Shown: positions 1 to 9,790 of the stretch, in pieces
Position numbering within the stretch: the stretch's first letter is position 1
How the letters are laid out: the number at the start of each line of letters is the position of its first letter
Assembly: GCF_000004075.3 (NCBI RefSeq)
Contig: NC_026655.2
Location: 16,291,489 to 16,355,488 of the forward strand
Reading direction: 5' to 3'
DNA from: Cucumis sativus
Taxonomy: Eukaryota; Streptophyta; Magnoliopsida; Cucurbitales; Cucurbitaceae
DNA: 64,000 nucleotides
Translations under genes and position numbers: made by a program
Notes under the pieces: generated by a model
What the model saw: the letters and a program-made list of their open reading frames with translations, nothing else
Told to the model about the DNA's origin: nothing
The model's database searches: none

Positions 1-160
1 TGTCACTCGACTGTCGTAATTGGGCTAGATTAGTATTCACTATTTCCATAACAAACATCCCAAACTTATAATTTTTGTATGTACATAGATTCACCATAAT
101 CATACTCCCAATAGATTGCAATAATCAAGCTAATGAGTACTCACAATCCAAAGAAAAGTG
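1..160. other. AT-rich flank left of the MULE
   Basis: No gene or RNA is recognisable here. The last nine bases (152-160, agaaaagtg) are the left copy of the target-site duplication of the element that starts at 161. Confidence 0.6.
152..160. repeat. Target-site duplication, left copy
   Basis: agaaaagtg, identical to 3201-3209 immediately after the other end of the element. The pre-insertion site would have read ...tccaaagaaaagtg followed by agatgc.... Confidence 0.85.
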
Positions 161-244
161 GGATTTTTTTAAAAAATAATGTGTTTTGTAAAAGTATTTA
201 CAAAAATAGGGTAGTTGGAAAAGTATTTTCAAAAATAGGTGACT

Positions 245-271
245 GAAGTCGTGTACGGGGTACACGACTTC
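245..271. repeat. 27-bp hairpin, copy 1
   Basis: Two perfect 12-bp arms, gaagtcgtgtac and gtacacgacttc, separated by GGG. The same hairpin with a CCC spacer occurs at 2951-2977 and 3046-3072. A variant lies at 765-791. It sits just inside the left TIR, so it may be a subterminal protein-binding site or a foldback. A degenerate relative (gtcgtggatcgggcttacgat) lies near 287-307. Confidence 0.8.
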
Positions 272-357
272 AACAAATCGGAATGGTGTCGTGGATCGGG
301 CTTACGATATCCGAGTGGAGTCGTGGACCCTAGAATCCCTTCATTCTGCCTTCATTC

Positions 358-745
358 GAAATCTTTTTTCCTTCCTCTCTTAATTTTTTCTCTTCCTCTT
401 TTTCGTTCTTCCTTTGTCTTTCCTTTCCTCTTCCTTCATCTTTCCTTTCCTCTTCCTTCATATTTCCTCTTCCTTCATCTTTCCTCTCTTCACCTCATAA
501 TTTTTACTAGTTTTTTCTCTCTTCATCTTTCCTCTTTCTAACCCATTCTTCCTCCCAATTTCAAATTTCCTCTTCCTCTCTTCATCTTTCCTTTCCCCTT
601 CTTCATCTTTTCTCTTCCTATTTCATTCTCCCTTCCAACTTCAAATTTTCTCTTCCCCTCTTCTCTTTTCCTCTTCTATTTTGTTCATCCATTTTTCCTT
701 TCAAATTTTCTCTTCCTCTCTTCACTTTTCCTCTTCTATTTCGTC
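358..745 (+). repeat. Pyrimidine-rich degenerate tandem repeat inside the MULE
   Basis: About 390 bases almost entirely of C and T. Units of the type tcttccttcatctttcc recur many times with small changes. It translates into a Ser/Phe/Leu-rich string in any open frame, so the frame open here is not taken as a gene. It occupies the place where the 5' part of a MAIN-like gene would be expected. Confidence 0.7.
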
Positions 746-764
746 ATAAAGGTATGTTTTTCTA

Positions 765-791
765 AAAATCGTGGACGGGGTACACGATTTT
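765..791. repeat. 27-bp hairpin, variant copy 2
   Basis: Arms aaaatcgtggac and gtacacgatttt around GGG, with one arm mismatch (g versus t). It is clearly related to the 245-271 hairpin and lies about 150 bases upstream of the MAIN-like coding region. Confidence 0.7.
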
Positions 792-921
792 GTTGTTAAA
801 ATTATTTTATTAATTATTTTATTTTATTATTATGTTGATAAAATAATTTATTTTTTGTTGTAGGCTTCTCCTATCCTCCATTGTCTCTTATCCTCCATTG
901 TCTCATTCATCTTCACAAGGT

Positions 922-2410
922 ATGGTCGAGCGTTGGAGACCAGAGACCCACACATTTCATATGCCTTGTGGGGAATGCACGATCACCCTACAGGATGTTG
1001 CAGTTCAGATAGGGTTACCTGTGGATGGTGAGCATGTGGTAGGGTCGTTATTATATGACTGGAAGGTACTCTGTGAGGATTACTTGGGAGTTCATCCACC
1101 TGAAATGAAAGGTCAACGATTGAGCCTTCCTTGGTTGGCAGAACAGTTCACAGAATTGCCACCAGATGCTGATGTAGTGAGCGTTCAAAGATACGCTCGT
1201 GCATACATTATGCAGTTAATTGGAGGCTTTCTATTTGCAGACAAATCAAACACCCTGGTCCACTGTATGTTCCTCCCGCTTTTAATTAATTTTGACCAGG
1301 CTGGTACGTATGCTTGGGGCGCTGCATGCCTCGCATGGTTGTATAGGGAATTGTGTCGAGCGAGTAATGCACGATCTTTAGAGATTGTTGGCCCATTAAT
1401 ATTGTTGCAAGTATGGGCGTATGACAGATTTCCTATTCTGGCACCACAAGTACCAGTTGAGGTGTCAGTTGGTCGACCTTTGAGTTTCAGGTATTTTATA
1501 TATATAATTTTTTAGTAAAATTTGCAGGGTTTATAACTTATTAATGATTTCATTTCTCACATTAGATGGAGCGGCGTTATACCATTGTCAGAACTGTCCG
1601 CAAATATGTTGATCACCTACCGAATGTTTTTTGATCGGCTGATCAACTCTCAGTTAGTAAAATATTATACCAATATTGCGTAGGCATGTTTTTTCTTGTT
1701 TCCTTATGTTCGTTTTTTTTAACAGATTAATTGGACACCATACACGTCCCACATTATGACATTGCTTCCACATCAATGTCATAACGGTCAAGCGATGTGG
1801 ACATATGTGGGTCCTATGATTTGCTTTCATCTCGTTGAGAAGCATCAAGCAGATCGTATATTGCGACAGTTCCATATGCTACAAATGCCACCAGAGTTTT
1901 GCTCCACAGATGAGGGCCTACACCAAATTGATTTAAGAGGCAAGCACGATCAAGATTGGAGTAGGATTCATGTAGAGCATATAGCAATGTGGCATTCACG
2001 AAATAATTTTTGTGCCGAAGCAGAAGCAACACAGAAGCCGACAGTATCAGATAACTACTTTTCCTGGTACACGTCGATTACCTGATGCTTCATGACACCT
2101 GATGGCGCTTACTGTTATCGCATGGTAATAGTTTTAATATGATTTATAAATTTAATACAAGCATGAACATTTTTTAATTATATTATTTACAATCGTTCAG
2201 AATAATTTTGTTGAAGACGTACGTCGAGTCTCCATGGAAAACAATTTTGAAATTTTTAGACCAATGTGTGACAAAGTCATGGGAGATATAGACAGTCTTG
2301 TTCAGTGAACTCGACGTTTAAATGTTGCCGACACAGATCGTAGACGCATTCGACGGCGACGACGACGACAAGGCAATGATGTCGTAGAGGGAGATGGGGA
2401 AGCTTCTTAA
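922..2410 (+). pseudogene. MAIN-like / plant mobile domain gene, N-truncated, with two in-frame stops
   Basis: The inferred exons are 922-1490, 1566-1656, 1726-2124 and 2201-2410, all with GT-AG borders and continuous phase. The product matches the aminotransferase-like plant mobile domain (PF10536). It starts MVERWRPETHTFHMPCGE, continues with the block NWTPYTS in exon 3 and DLRGKHDQDW further on, and ends in a very basic tail (RRRIRRRRR) that looks like a nuclear localisation signal. Arabidopsis MAIN and MAIL1 act in meristem maintenance and transposon silencing; copies inside transposons have no assigned role. Intact relatives have more sequence before the VERWRPET block, and here it is missing. 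TGA stops interrupt the frame at 2083-2085 and 2306-2308. In both places the following codons continue the family-like sequence to the TAA at 2408-2410. The first stop sits where homologues carry arginine, so CGA-to-TGA decay is likely. A 17-bp tandem repeat (872-905) precedes the first ATG. Confidence 0.8.
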
Positions 2411-2950
2411 GTTGTATAATTTAAGTGTTTTTAAATTTTGCTAGAACTTATTCAAGTTGTATAAAGAAAAAATTGAATTTTTTTAAATTAATTATAAATT
2501 AGAGGTTACTAATACATGATTTAGATGTAGGAGTATTCTTAATAATATCAATATATAATATATATTTTTTAAAAGTAGAGAACCAAGTATTAAAAAAAAC
2601 ATTCAAAATATTTTTTTCTCAATCTATCTTAAGCCACAAGATTTCTTTAATAAATTAACAAAAATTCTTATAAGATATCACTAATGATGTGTTTTACCTT
2701 TGGTTTATTTTTTTAATTTGTTCATAATAAACATAAATTACAAAAAATTTGGTCATTTAAACAAAAACTAAAATTTTCACATATTTAAAGTTGAACATTT
2801 CAACAAAAACATAAATTTCCAACTATCCTAATTTTGAAAATACTTTTTAAAAACACATTATTTTAAAAAAAAATCCGTCTTTCACAAATGTTTTTACCCT
2901 AAAAATAGTTAATCTTTTAAAATATAATAATTTTAAAAACAATTATTTTG

Positions 2951-2977
2951 GAAGTCGTGTACCCCGTACACGACTTC
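2951..2977. repeat. 27-bp hairpin, copy 3
   Basis: gaagtcgtgtac and gtacacgacttc around CCC, the exact reverse complement of the 245-271 copy. With flanking bases the arms extend to 13 bp. Confidence 0.8.
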
Positions 2978-3045
2978 CGTCCACGTGGGTCAAACTCGTG
3001 CATACGTGGAGCGAAGTGGTCAAATGTGCTGACATGTACATTTAA

Positions 3046-3072
3046 GAAGTCGTGTACCCCGTACACGACTTC
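3046..3072. repeat. 27-bp hairpin, copy 4
   Basis: Identical to 2951-2977 and 95 bases away from it. It occupies the position in the right end that mirrors copy 1 in the left end. Confidence 0.8.
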
Positions 3073-3200
3073 CTCCAATTTCAAAAAAACACCTATTTTT
3101 TAAAATAGTTTTGGAAACAGTCTTATTCTTATAATTTCTTTCCCAACAACCCTATTTTTCAAAACATTTTTACAAAACACATTATTTTTAAAAAAAATCC

Positions 3201-3209
3201 AGAAAAGTG
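3201..3209. repeat. Target-site duplication, right copy
   Basis: agaaaagtg, a perfect 9/9 match to 152-160. The perfect match suggests a fairly recent insertion, although the passenger gene is already broken. Confidence 0.85.
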
Positions 3210-3474
3210 AGATGCATCCAACTCGAGTTTTGAATAAAGGGATGTTCCCCCGAATCAAACTCAAGTTGTGATGCTTAAAATCGATCTTAATGTTGGTTTA
3301 TGAGCATGGCCGAGGAAATGATAATTAATCATATTTTCTATTTTCAAGGGTCACGAAACGCTTCTAAGTCATCCGTACAAAAATCTCTTATTTTTAACCG
3401 TCTATTCGATGTACAACTCAAATTTTAGTTTTATACTTTTAAGACTCTTAACAGCAAATTAATCTGCTCAAGTT
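3210..3474. other. Intergenic, nothing recognised
   Basis: Mixed-composition DNA following the MULE target duplication. No open frame of note, no RNA gene and no clear repeat. Confidence 0.5.
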
Positions 3475-3860
3475 TTATTAAGAATAACTTGGGCTATAAA
3501 TAGCCAATGAAAGTATATAAGCTCATGTACTTTATTCATGGGTTTACAAGTAGCTACAATTACCCATTTAACACAAGTAACAAATGATTTAACTAAGCCA
3601 TAACAAAAGTTAATACTCCCCCTCAAACAACCAAAATCAATTTTACAAAATTATCATTTTTAATTAGTATCTCTCTACCTAGGCTAATTAGTCTAACTAA
3701 TTGATTTAGTTACTTAACCAAACTTATTAAGATTTAGTAATGTTTTTGTAAAACATTTGCTAGCGTCTACTTTTGATTGAATAGCAATTATAACTACTTG
3801 TGAAGCCCATGAGTTTACCTACTCTCGTTGGCTATTTATAGTCCAAGTTATTCATCAACA
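3475..3860 (+). mobile_element. LTR-like block with long internal inverted repeat
   Basis: The left arm (about 3475-3570) and the right arm (about 3775-3860) are reverse complements at roughly 75-80%, including ataacttgggctataaatag against its counterpart ctatttatagtccaagttat. The block ends in tcaaca, the reverse complement of tgttga, as in many plant LTRs. It contains a TATA-like ctataaat near 3493. About 40 bases downstream comes tggtatcaga (3900-3909), like the initiator-tRNA-Met primer-binding site of copia elements. The gap between block and PBS is larger than normal, so the exact LTR end is uncertain. Confidence 0.45.
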
Positions 3861-3899
3861 AAACTTAACTAAATTAAATTACTGGTGAGAGCTTTAATA

Positions 3900-3909
3900 T
3901 GGTATCAGA
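3900..3909 (+). other. Primer-binding-site-like motif (tRNA-iMet)
   Basis: tggtatcaga agrees with the first ten bases of the common plant Ty1/copia PBS (tggtatcagagc). It lies between the LTR-like block and a gag-like start codon, the expected order. Confidence 0.45.
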
Positions 3910-3944
3910 TTAACCAATCCCCTCTTAAGAGTTACAGGCCCTCC

Positions 3945-4172
3945 ATGGCAAAACCGATAGTCCCTCCAAATTCCTCCTCATCCACCAACCAAACCACAAA
4001 TTGCTCCACCATCAACCAATATTCCAATCCATGTTTCCTTCAGCACTTATATAACACGAGTCATTCTCGTATCCAACCTTCTCAACCAAACAAATTATAC
4101 CTCTTCGAGTCAAGCGATCAAAATCGAACTAACCTTGAAGAACATAAACTTGGCCTCACTCAAAAAACTTAA
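3945..4172 (+). pseudogene. Ty1/copia gag N-terminal remnant
   Basis: The frame starting at 3945 gives MAKPIVPPNSSSSTNQ and then NQYSNPCFLQH. This resembles the start of plant copia gag proteins, a Ser/Thr/Asn-rich leader followed by an 'NPYFLHxSD'-type motif. The similarity fades after about 40 codons, the frame closes at 4172, and no nucleocapsid, protease, integrase or RT follows. It is therefore a short relic tied to the LTR-like block upstream. Confidence 0.4.
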
Positions 4173-7100
4173 AGTATTAACATATCGCACTTGCAATACA
4201 AAAGTTAAGTCAAATATAAAGATTAGATTAATCACTATAATAAAAGTAAATAAAACATAGTGGGTAAAAAAACAAACAAACTTATGTATAAGAAAAATTG
4301 GCGTTTACAAAATTAGTAAAAAAAAAAATTATAATAATAAGACCAATATCACTACATTTTTTAAATTGTAAAAGTAGTAAATTTAAAAGGTGAATAACAC
4401 TCTAATAGGCTTTTAATAGTCGTTTGATATATCTAATTACTTATCATATTTGTCATATTTGCAATATGAAAAAAAAAAACGCTATGAATAAATTTTTTCT
4501 AAATGTTTTTGTGATGTGATGCAATTCTTTTAAGAAAAATTCAAACAAATAAAATGTTAAAAGTATATAGCTGTATAAATTAAAAGTTAATAGGAAATTT
4601 GAAATGTGATAGTTAGACAAAAACTTATAAACCTTTTTAAAACTAAATTAGAAATAGAGAGAGAAAACCTTTGAATATTATAAGATTTTTATCTCTTAAA
4701 TAATAGATTATGTATGGACGTGAGAATTTGAAATGAGAATAAATTATTAATTATAATTTTATTTTCATATGGTAATAAAATAATCCGAAATCATAAATCA
4801 ATTCTAAAAGTAAAGGATCGATAATATTTTTCTAGAAAAAAAATCCCATGAATAGTGATATATAGAAATTAAATTATATGTGAATTAGAAAAGATAACAA
4901 TTTCATGTATTTTCATTTATTAGTAGTTTCCAGGTGTTGGAGAACATGACTTGAATTACTCATTTCCTTTTACCATTTGGTATCACAGCCTTGGCTTTAA
5001 GTAAAATATTATATTTGATATCAATATACTTGTTTTCTTTTCCTTGTCATCTCTCTTTCTTTAAATCATTTTATATATTTCCATATTTCATTAAAAATGT
5101 TAATGAGTCTCAATTTCTAGATTCATTAAAAAAAATTCTTTAATATAGTTTAATTTATGAAATGTTCTCGATTTATTTTATGAAATAATTGCTTTAAATA
5201 TTAGGGTAATAGGTGCTAGAATAAGACATTATTTTAGAAAGAAAATTAAAGAATATTTTTAATTTCATATTTGAAATTTGACTACCATTTTTAAGAGTCT
5301 CGTAGGGTGCTAACATCTTTCTCACACACAAATGACTCTCAAGCTCAACTTCAATTTTTATATACCATAATTTTTTATTGATTTTATTTTTAAAATCGTG
5401 TACTTTATTTTTGAGTTCAATCACACCATAAAAAAGATTGATATCGCTTTGTTTCATCTCTAGCATGTGATGACATTAAATATTCTCTAAATTATAATAT
5501 GGGATAGAAAGTTGAAGGAGTTTTTAGATGAAAGGTTAAGAGTAGGAGATAAACAAAAAAGTTGGGAGGATTTTTGAAACAAATAAAGAAGGGTATAAAG
5601 TTGGAAAATGAAGAGACTAAACTTCTATTTAAACTAATAAAAAATAGTGTGGATGAAGTATGGAGAGGTGAGCTTTGTTTTGGGGATTTACCCAACCTAT
5701 GCTTGGCCTTTGAATTTGTACACATTCCACTCTCCAATGCGCCACCTTTAATTACTAAATAAACATATATTCACCAACCACTATAATTTTGTAGCTTTAT
5801 TATGAATAAAATGGTTAGGATTGATTTGTTATGTGTACTAATAATATGTTTTTAAGTTAAGTCTTCAAATTTTGTACTTTTATACTAAAATTATGCAAAC
5901 TAAATTAAAAGAAGATGCAATCATATCTCTCATAATCATGCATAATTAAATTGGGTAAAGCATTATGATATTTTATTTTTTCTTTCTAGGTTCAACACAA
6001 AAGTCCGTTAAATAAAAGGACCAAATTTCTATAGCAATAGAAGAGAAAGGAGAAGAAGAAGAGAAAGGAGAAGAAGAAGAGGGGAAGCCCAATCCCCTCA
6101 ATCACTTCCACTAACCTCTCTTTATAAGTGTTTTGTATTATTGCGGTTTTAAATTCAAACACTCTAGCATCATTTATGGTTCCTTTGAGCTCTCCTATGT
6201 TTTTTCATTGGTCCTATAAATGAGTTTCACTAGACTCTCTTTGAGCTCTACGTAGCTTTCTCTATGGTTCTTCTGAGCTCCAATAACCTCTCACATAGAT
6301 TTTTTAAGTTTCACTGGGTTCTCTCGTAGGTTCTTTAAGCTCTCCTAAGCTCTTTCAAGTTCTCCCTTTAAGTCATCTCAACTTCAACCAGAGCTCTACT
6401 AAAGTGATTCTTTAAGGTCTCTTATACTTTTTTATAGTGTCCGATAGTTCATTGTTTTCTTGAAACTTTCAAATGTGTTCTAATATTTTGCAAAACTTGA
6501 TACAACTCTGGAGACTTATCACTTATTTGTAACCTTTAATGTAAATTTTTTGCTTTTTTTAATATTTTTAAAACAAGCTTACAAAATTTATTGTTGCAAG
6601 ATATATGAAGAATCCAAACCTCATCCTACACCAATTGTCTTCACTATAGTAATTTTCAACCTAGAAAATGATAACCTACTTCACCATTGAGAAATAAATA
6701 CACAAGTAGTAGGCTACTTGGAATGCCATTCCTCTTAAGACTTTTCTTTCTCACCGCATGTAGAGAAATCTAATTGGAATATGTGGCTCCCATGTTTACC
6801 ATTTTGGCTCAGTGCAAGTTTTTCCTTTGTCACAAGTTTTTGTTGTCTACATACTTTATAATTGTTAACTAATTTGAATAGAGACATGATTATTTGGAGT
6901 CTATAATATTGCAGGATCAACTCCGATCTCTTAATCAAATTTCAACAATTAACTTATGACAACTACACAAATTTAACACTGATTTAATATTAAAAAAAAA
7001 AATCTAACAAAATATACTTTGAAAAAAGAGAGGAGAGTCATATTCTAGAATCAAAAGGTTGCTCATTTATGTTTGAATTTTACCAAATCCCATTGAAATG

Positions 7101-8300
7101 TTTGATTTTTGAGAGCAGAAAGTCAAATTAAAAGGTGAGTTTGAAGTACCTACTACTTCTTTCTACTTGGCCATATCATCATGAAAAGTAGCAAACATAT
7201 TTGATCTGAAGTTGGCTACACAATTCATTGATGAAGCACATGATTTAATTTTGTTTTGATCCTAAGTAGATATTACCTCATCAGCTACTCACATAGAAAG
7301 TCAAATGAAAGAAGCAGACAAAAATGTGGAGAGGCCCTTCTATGCGGACTGTCTGTCCCTCTACAAAAAAGTCAAGTGCCAAAATCCAATACAAATGTTC
7401 AATATAATATTGTCATTTTCCCCCCTCCCCACATCCCAATAAAATACCCTTCTTTCCAAGATAACCATTACTCTACTTCTAATTTAATTACTTTCCCAGT
7501 AACAGTATCCTATGCTTCTTTTTTATCCAAACCCTTTTAATTAGATGTAAAGATATGTATTTGTTGGGGTGGCATGGGTTTCATGAAACCAGATGGAATA
7601 CAATACAACTTAGTTACATCTTTAATTATTTGGGTCAAACACACCCTGAGATTTGTATGTCTTTTCCATCTTATATGTAAAATTTGGAAAAGATTACCTA
7701 CTATACCAATCTATGTTTTAGCTAATATTCCATTGAAAAGTTAAGAAAAAGAAGAAAAATCAATGGTTTGGAGGTTGAATGAAAATAAGTTAAAATTTTA
7801 TTCAAATCTCTAAATTGATCTCAGTGAAAAAGATGGAGAAAAACTATTATATTCCATTGAGTTCTCCTAGTTAGGAAAGATGAAAACTTTTTTAGATTAT
7901 TTCTGCCATTCTGCCCAAGTTATTAACTACGCTTAAAGTAAAACTTGGAAGAGGACCACTAGAATAAATCTATAGAATAATGTTTCCATTAGCAGGGAGA
8001 GTAGTGAGGTTTCTGCAATTGAATTACAAATCGATAAAAGAAGTAAAGTGTGTTTTGATGAGGGAAAATCAAAATCTGAATATTTTACTTGTAATTGAAA
8101 TCATTGCAATAATTGCAGTTTTGTTTTGTATCCCAGAAACAGGCTGCAAACTGACAGTCAAACCTTTTAGCCACTGATCTCAGATCTAATCTTCTCTCAT
8201 TAACTTCTTTTAGCAAATTTTATTAGCCCCTTTCTTATCTCTCCATCTGTCCCATTTATTTCATTTTTCTTCCCTCTCAGAACCCAACCCAACGCCCCCT
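4173..8300. other. AT-rich intergenic DNA
   Basis: About 4.1 kb without a supported gene. Open frames here (for example 5562-5762 and 7256-7540) have no family resemblance, no splice context and AT-driven composition. It contains a short purine tandem repeat at 6043-6078 and a stretch at about 6160-6470 with many imperfect 'gagctct'/'aagctctc' units. The last few hundred bases are the promoter and leader of the ATL gene. Confidence 0.6.
6043..6078 (+). repeat. 18-bp tandem repeat, two copies
   Basis: gagaaaggagaagaagaa occurs twice in direct succession (6043-6060 and 6061-6078). It forms a purine-only tract. Confidence 0.8.
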
Positions 8301-8389
8301 TTTGACTTCCATAAGCTTTTGTGCTATGAAACTTCATGACTGAGTTGAGTTGCGTCGACTCAAATCGAGTTGGGTTTTTCTCCATTAAC

Positions 8390-9790
8390 ATGGATTCACT
8401 GCTTCTTCAAGTAAATGGAAGATTCTTCCCTTCACCACCACAGTTTCAGCCTTATTTTCTTGCTGCACAGCCTCCTCCTTTAGCACAATCCAGTGGGTTC
8501 AACTTAGAAAACAAGGTGAGTCCAAGTGTACTTCTCATCATAATCATTCTAGCTATTGTCTTCTTTGTCTCTGGTTTGCTTCATCTTCTTGTTAGATTTC
8601 TATGGACTCCCCCATTACATAGAGACCCTGAAAGTTCTGACAATGTCACTGCTTTTCAAGGCCAATTACAGCAGCTCTTTCATCTCCATGACTCTGGAGT
8701 TGACCAATCCTTCATTGATACACTTCCTGTTTTCCATTACAAATCCATTATTGGATCCAAATCCCCATTTGACTGTGCTGTCTGTCTCTGTGAGTTTGAG
8801 CCAGAGGATAAACTCAGGCTATTGCCAAAATGTAGCCATGCTTTTCATACAGAATGTATTGATACTTGGCTTTTGTCTCACTCAACTTGCCCTTTGTGTA
8901 GATCTAGTTTGTTACCTGATCATTTCTCCCCATATACTACTTGTTCACCAATTGTTCTTGTTCTTGAATCTGGGGGCGAGAGTTCTAGAGATATTGTATC
9001 AGATAGGGAGATTACAAATCATACAAATCAGATTTCAGGGTCAAATTCCCAAATGGGTTTTGTTGGAGATGGGGGATTCGAAGGTGGGTCGAGCGAGATT
9101 ACGAAATTAGAGGATTCAAATGCAACTGTAGTGACTGTGAAGCTTGGAAAATACAAAAATGTTGATGCAGGGGAAAGTGGAAGTAGTGAGAACAAGAATG
9201 TGGATTCTCGCAGATGCTTTTCAATGGGGTCTTTTGAATACGTAATGGATGAGAATTCTTCAGTAAAAGTAGCGATTAGAAGCACCCCAGTGAAGAAACA
9301 AGCAAGCAGGAAGCCAGCTCTGCCATTAATACCTGGTTACAGAGCAGCCATGTCCGAATACGACTGTGAATCCAGAAGAGAGTTTAAACTCAATGGGATT
9401 GAACCCCTGAAAACGGAGGAGAATGGTAATAACAATAGCAATGGCAATAACAACAAAGTAGAGAGTTTCTCAGTATCGAAGATTTGGTTAAGAGGGAAAA
9501 ATCCAAAGGAATCGCTCACAGATTCTTCAAGAAGAAGAGCAGTTTCGTTTCGATTACCGATTCAGATGAACTCGGAAATGAACGTTTGGAGGTGGGAAAA
9601 CGAATCTGTGGAGTTGGATGAAGAAAATCAGAGCCGTAACAGTTTCAGTTTAGAATCACAATACAACCAATCTTTAGCGAAGAGGACGTTACAATGGCTA
9701 ATGGGAGGAAAATTAAACAAGGTTACTCACTTTGAATCATCATCATCACCATCACCCCAACCATCTTCATCTTCTGTTTCAAATATTTAA
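8390..9790 (+). CDS. RING-H2 finger E3 ubiquitin ligase, ATL family (ATL13/ATL46-type)
   Basis: A single-exon gene of 466 codons. It encodes a membrane-anchored E3 ubiquitin ligase of the plant ATL family. After a Pro/Phe/Gln-rich N-terminus there is one hydrophobic segment (about residues 46-70, LLIIIILAIVFFVSGLLHLL). A GLD-type motif (GVDQS, 103-107) follows, then a full RING-H2 with C129, C132, C148, H150, H153, C156, C167 and C170, where the W four residues after C156 is the usual E2-contact position. The 300-residue C-terminus is Ser-rich and likely regulatory; it ends near QWLMGGKLN and a Ser/Pro tail. No introns, which is typical of ATLs. The start at 8390 has a good context (aacATGg). 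An in-frame ATG at 8336 would add 18 residues but has a poor context. The subfamily is judged from memory of ATL13/46 sequences and is less certain than the family. Confidence 0.92.
   Translation: MDSLLLQVNGRFFPSPPQFQPYFLAAQPPPLAQSSGFNLENKVSPSVLLIIIILAIVFFVSGLLHLLVRFLWTPPLHRDPESSDNVTAFQGQLQQLFHLHDSGVDQSFIDTLPVFHYKSIIGSKSPFDCAVCLCEFEPEDKLRLLPKCSHAFHTECIDTWLLSHSTCPLCRSSLLPDHFSPYTTCSPIVLVLESGGESSRDIVSDREITNHTNQISGSNSQMGFVGDGGFEGGSSEITKLEDSNATVVTVKLGKYKNVDAGESGSSENKNVDSRRCFSMGSFEYVMDENSSVKVAIRSTPVKKQASRKPALPLIPGYRAAMSEYDCESRREFKLNGIEPLKTEENGNNNSNGNNNKVESFSVSKIWLRGKNPKESLTDSSRRRAVSFRLPIQMNSEMNVWRWENESVELDEENQSRNSFSLESQYNQSLAKRTLQWLMGGKLNKVTHFESSSSPSPQPSSSSVSNI

Larger units (their letters stand above)
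161..3200. mobile_element. Mutator-like element (MULE) carrying a MAIN-like gene, 3.04 kb
   Basis: The ends form a terminal inverted repeat: 161-190 matches the reverse complement of 3171-3200 with one mismatch (position 171 versus 3190). Weaker similarity continues inward to the hairpins near 245 and 3072. The element is bracketed by a perfect 9-bp direct repeat, agaaaagtg, at 152-160 and 3201-3209. A 9-bp duplication is the usual Mutator-superfamily signature. Inside are hairpin repeats, a long pyrimidine-rich tract and a decayed plant-mobile-domain gene. No MuDR/MURA transposase is visible, so the element is non-autonomous. Plant mobile domains are known passengers or components of MULEs. 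Boundaries are seen directly; the superfamily call is inferred from the TSD length, long TIR and cargo. Confidence 0.85.

Noticed and set aside
239..541. 100-codon open frame at the left end of the MULE
   Set aside because: It consists of the hairpin translated as a peptide followed by the pyrimidine tract (Ser/Phe/Leu only). No ATG-supported domain or splice logic.
3210..8300. Several 60-95 codon frames, e.g. 5194-5466, 5562-5762, 7256-7540
   Set aside because: AT-rich composition, no motif, no splice context, no neighbouring domain; expected by chance in 5 kb.
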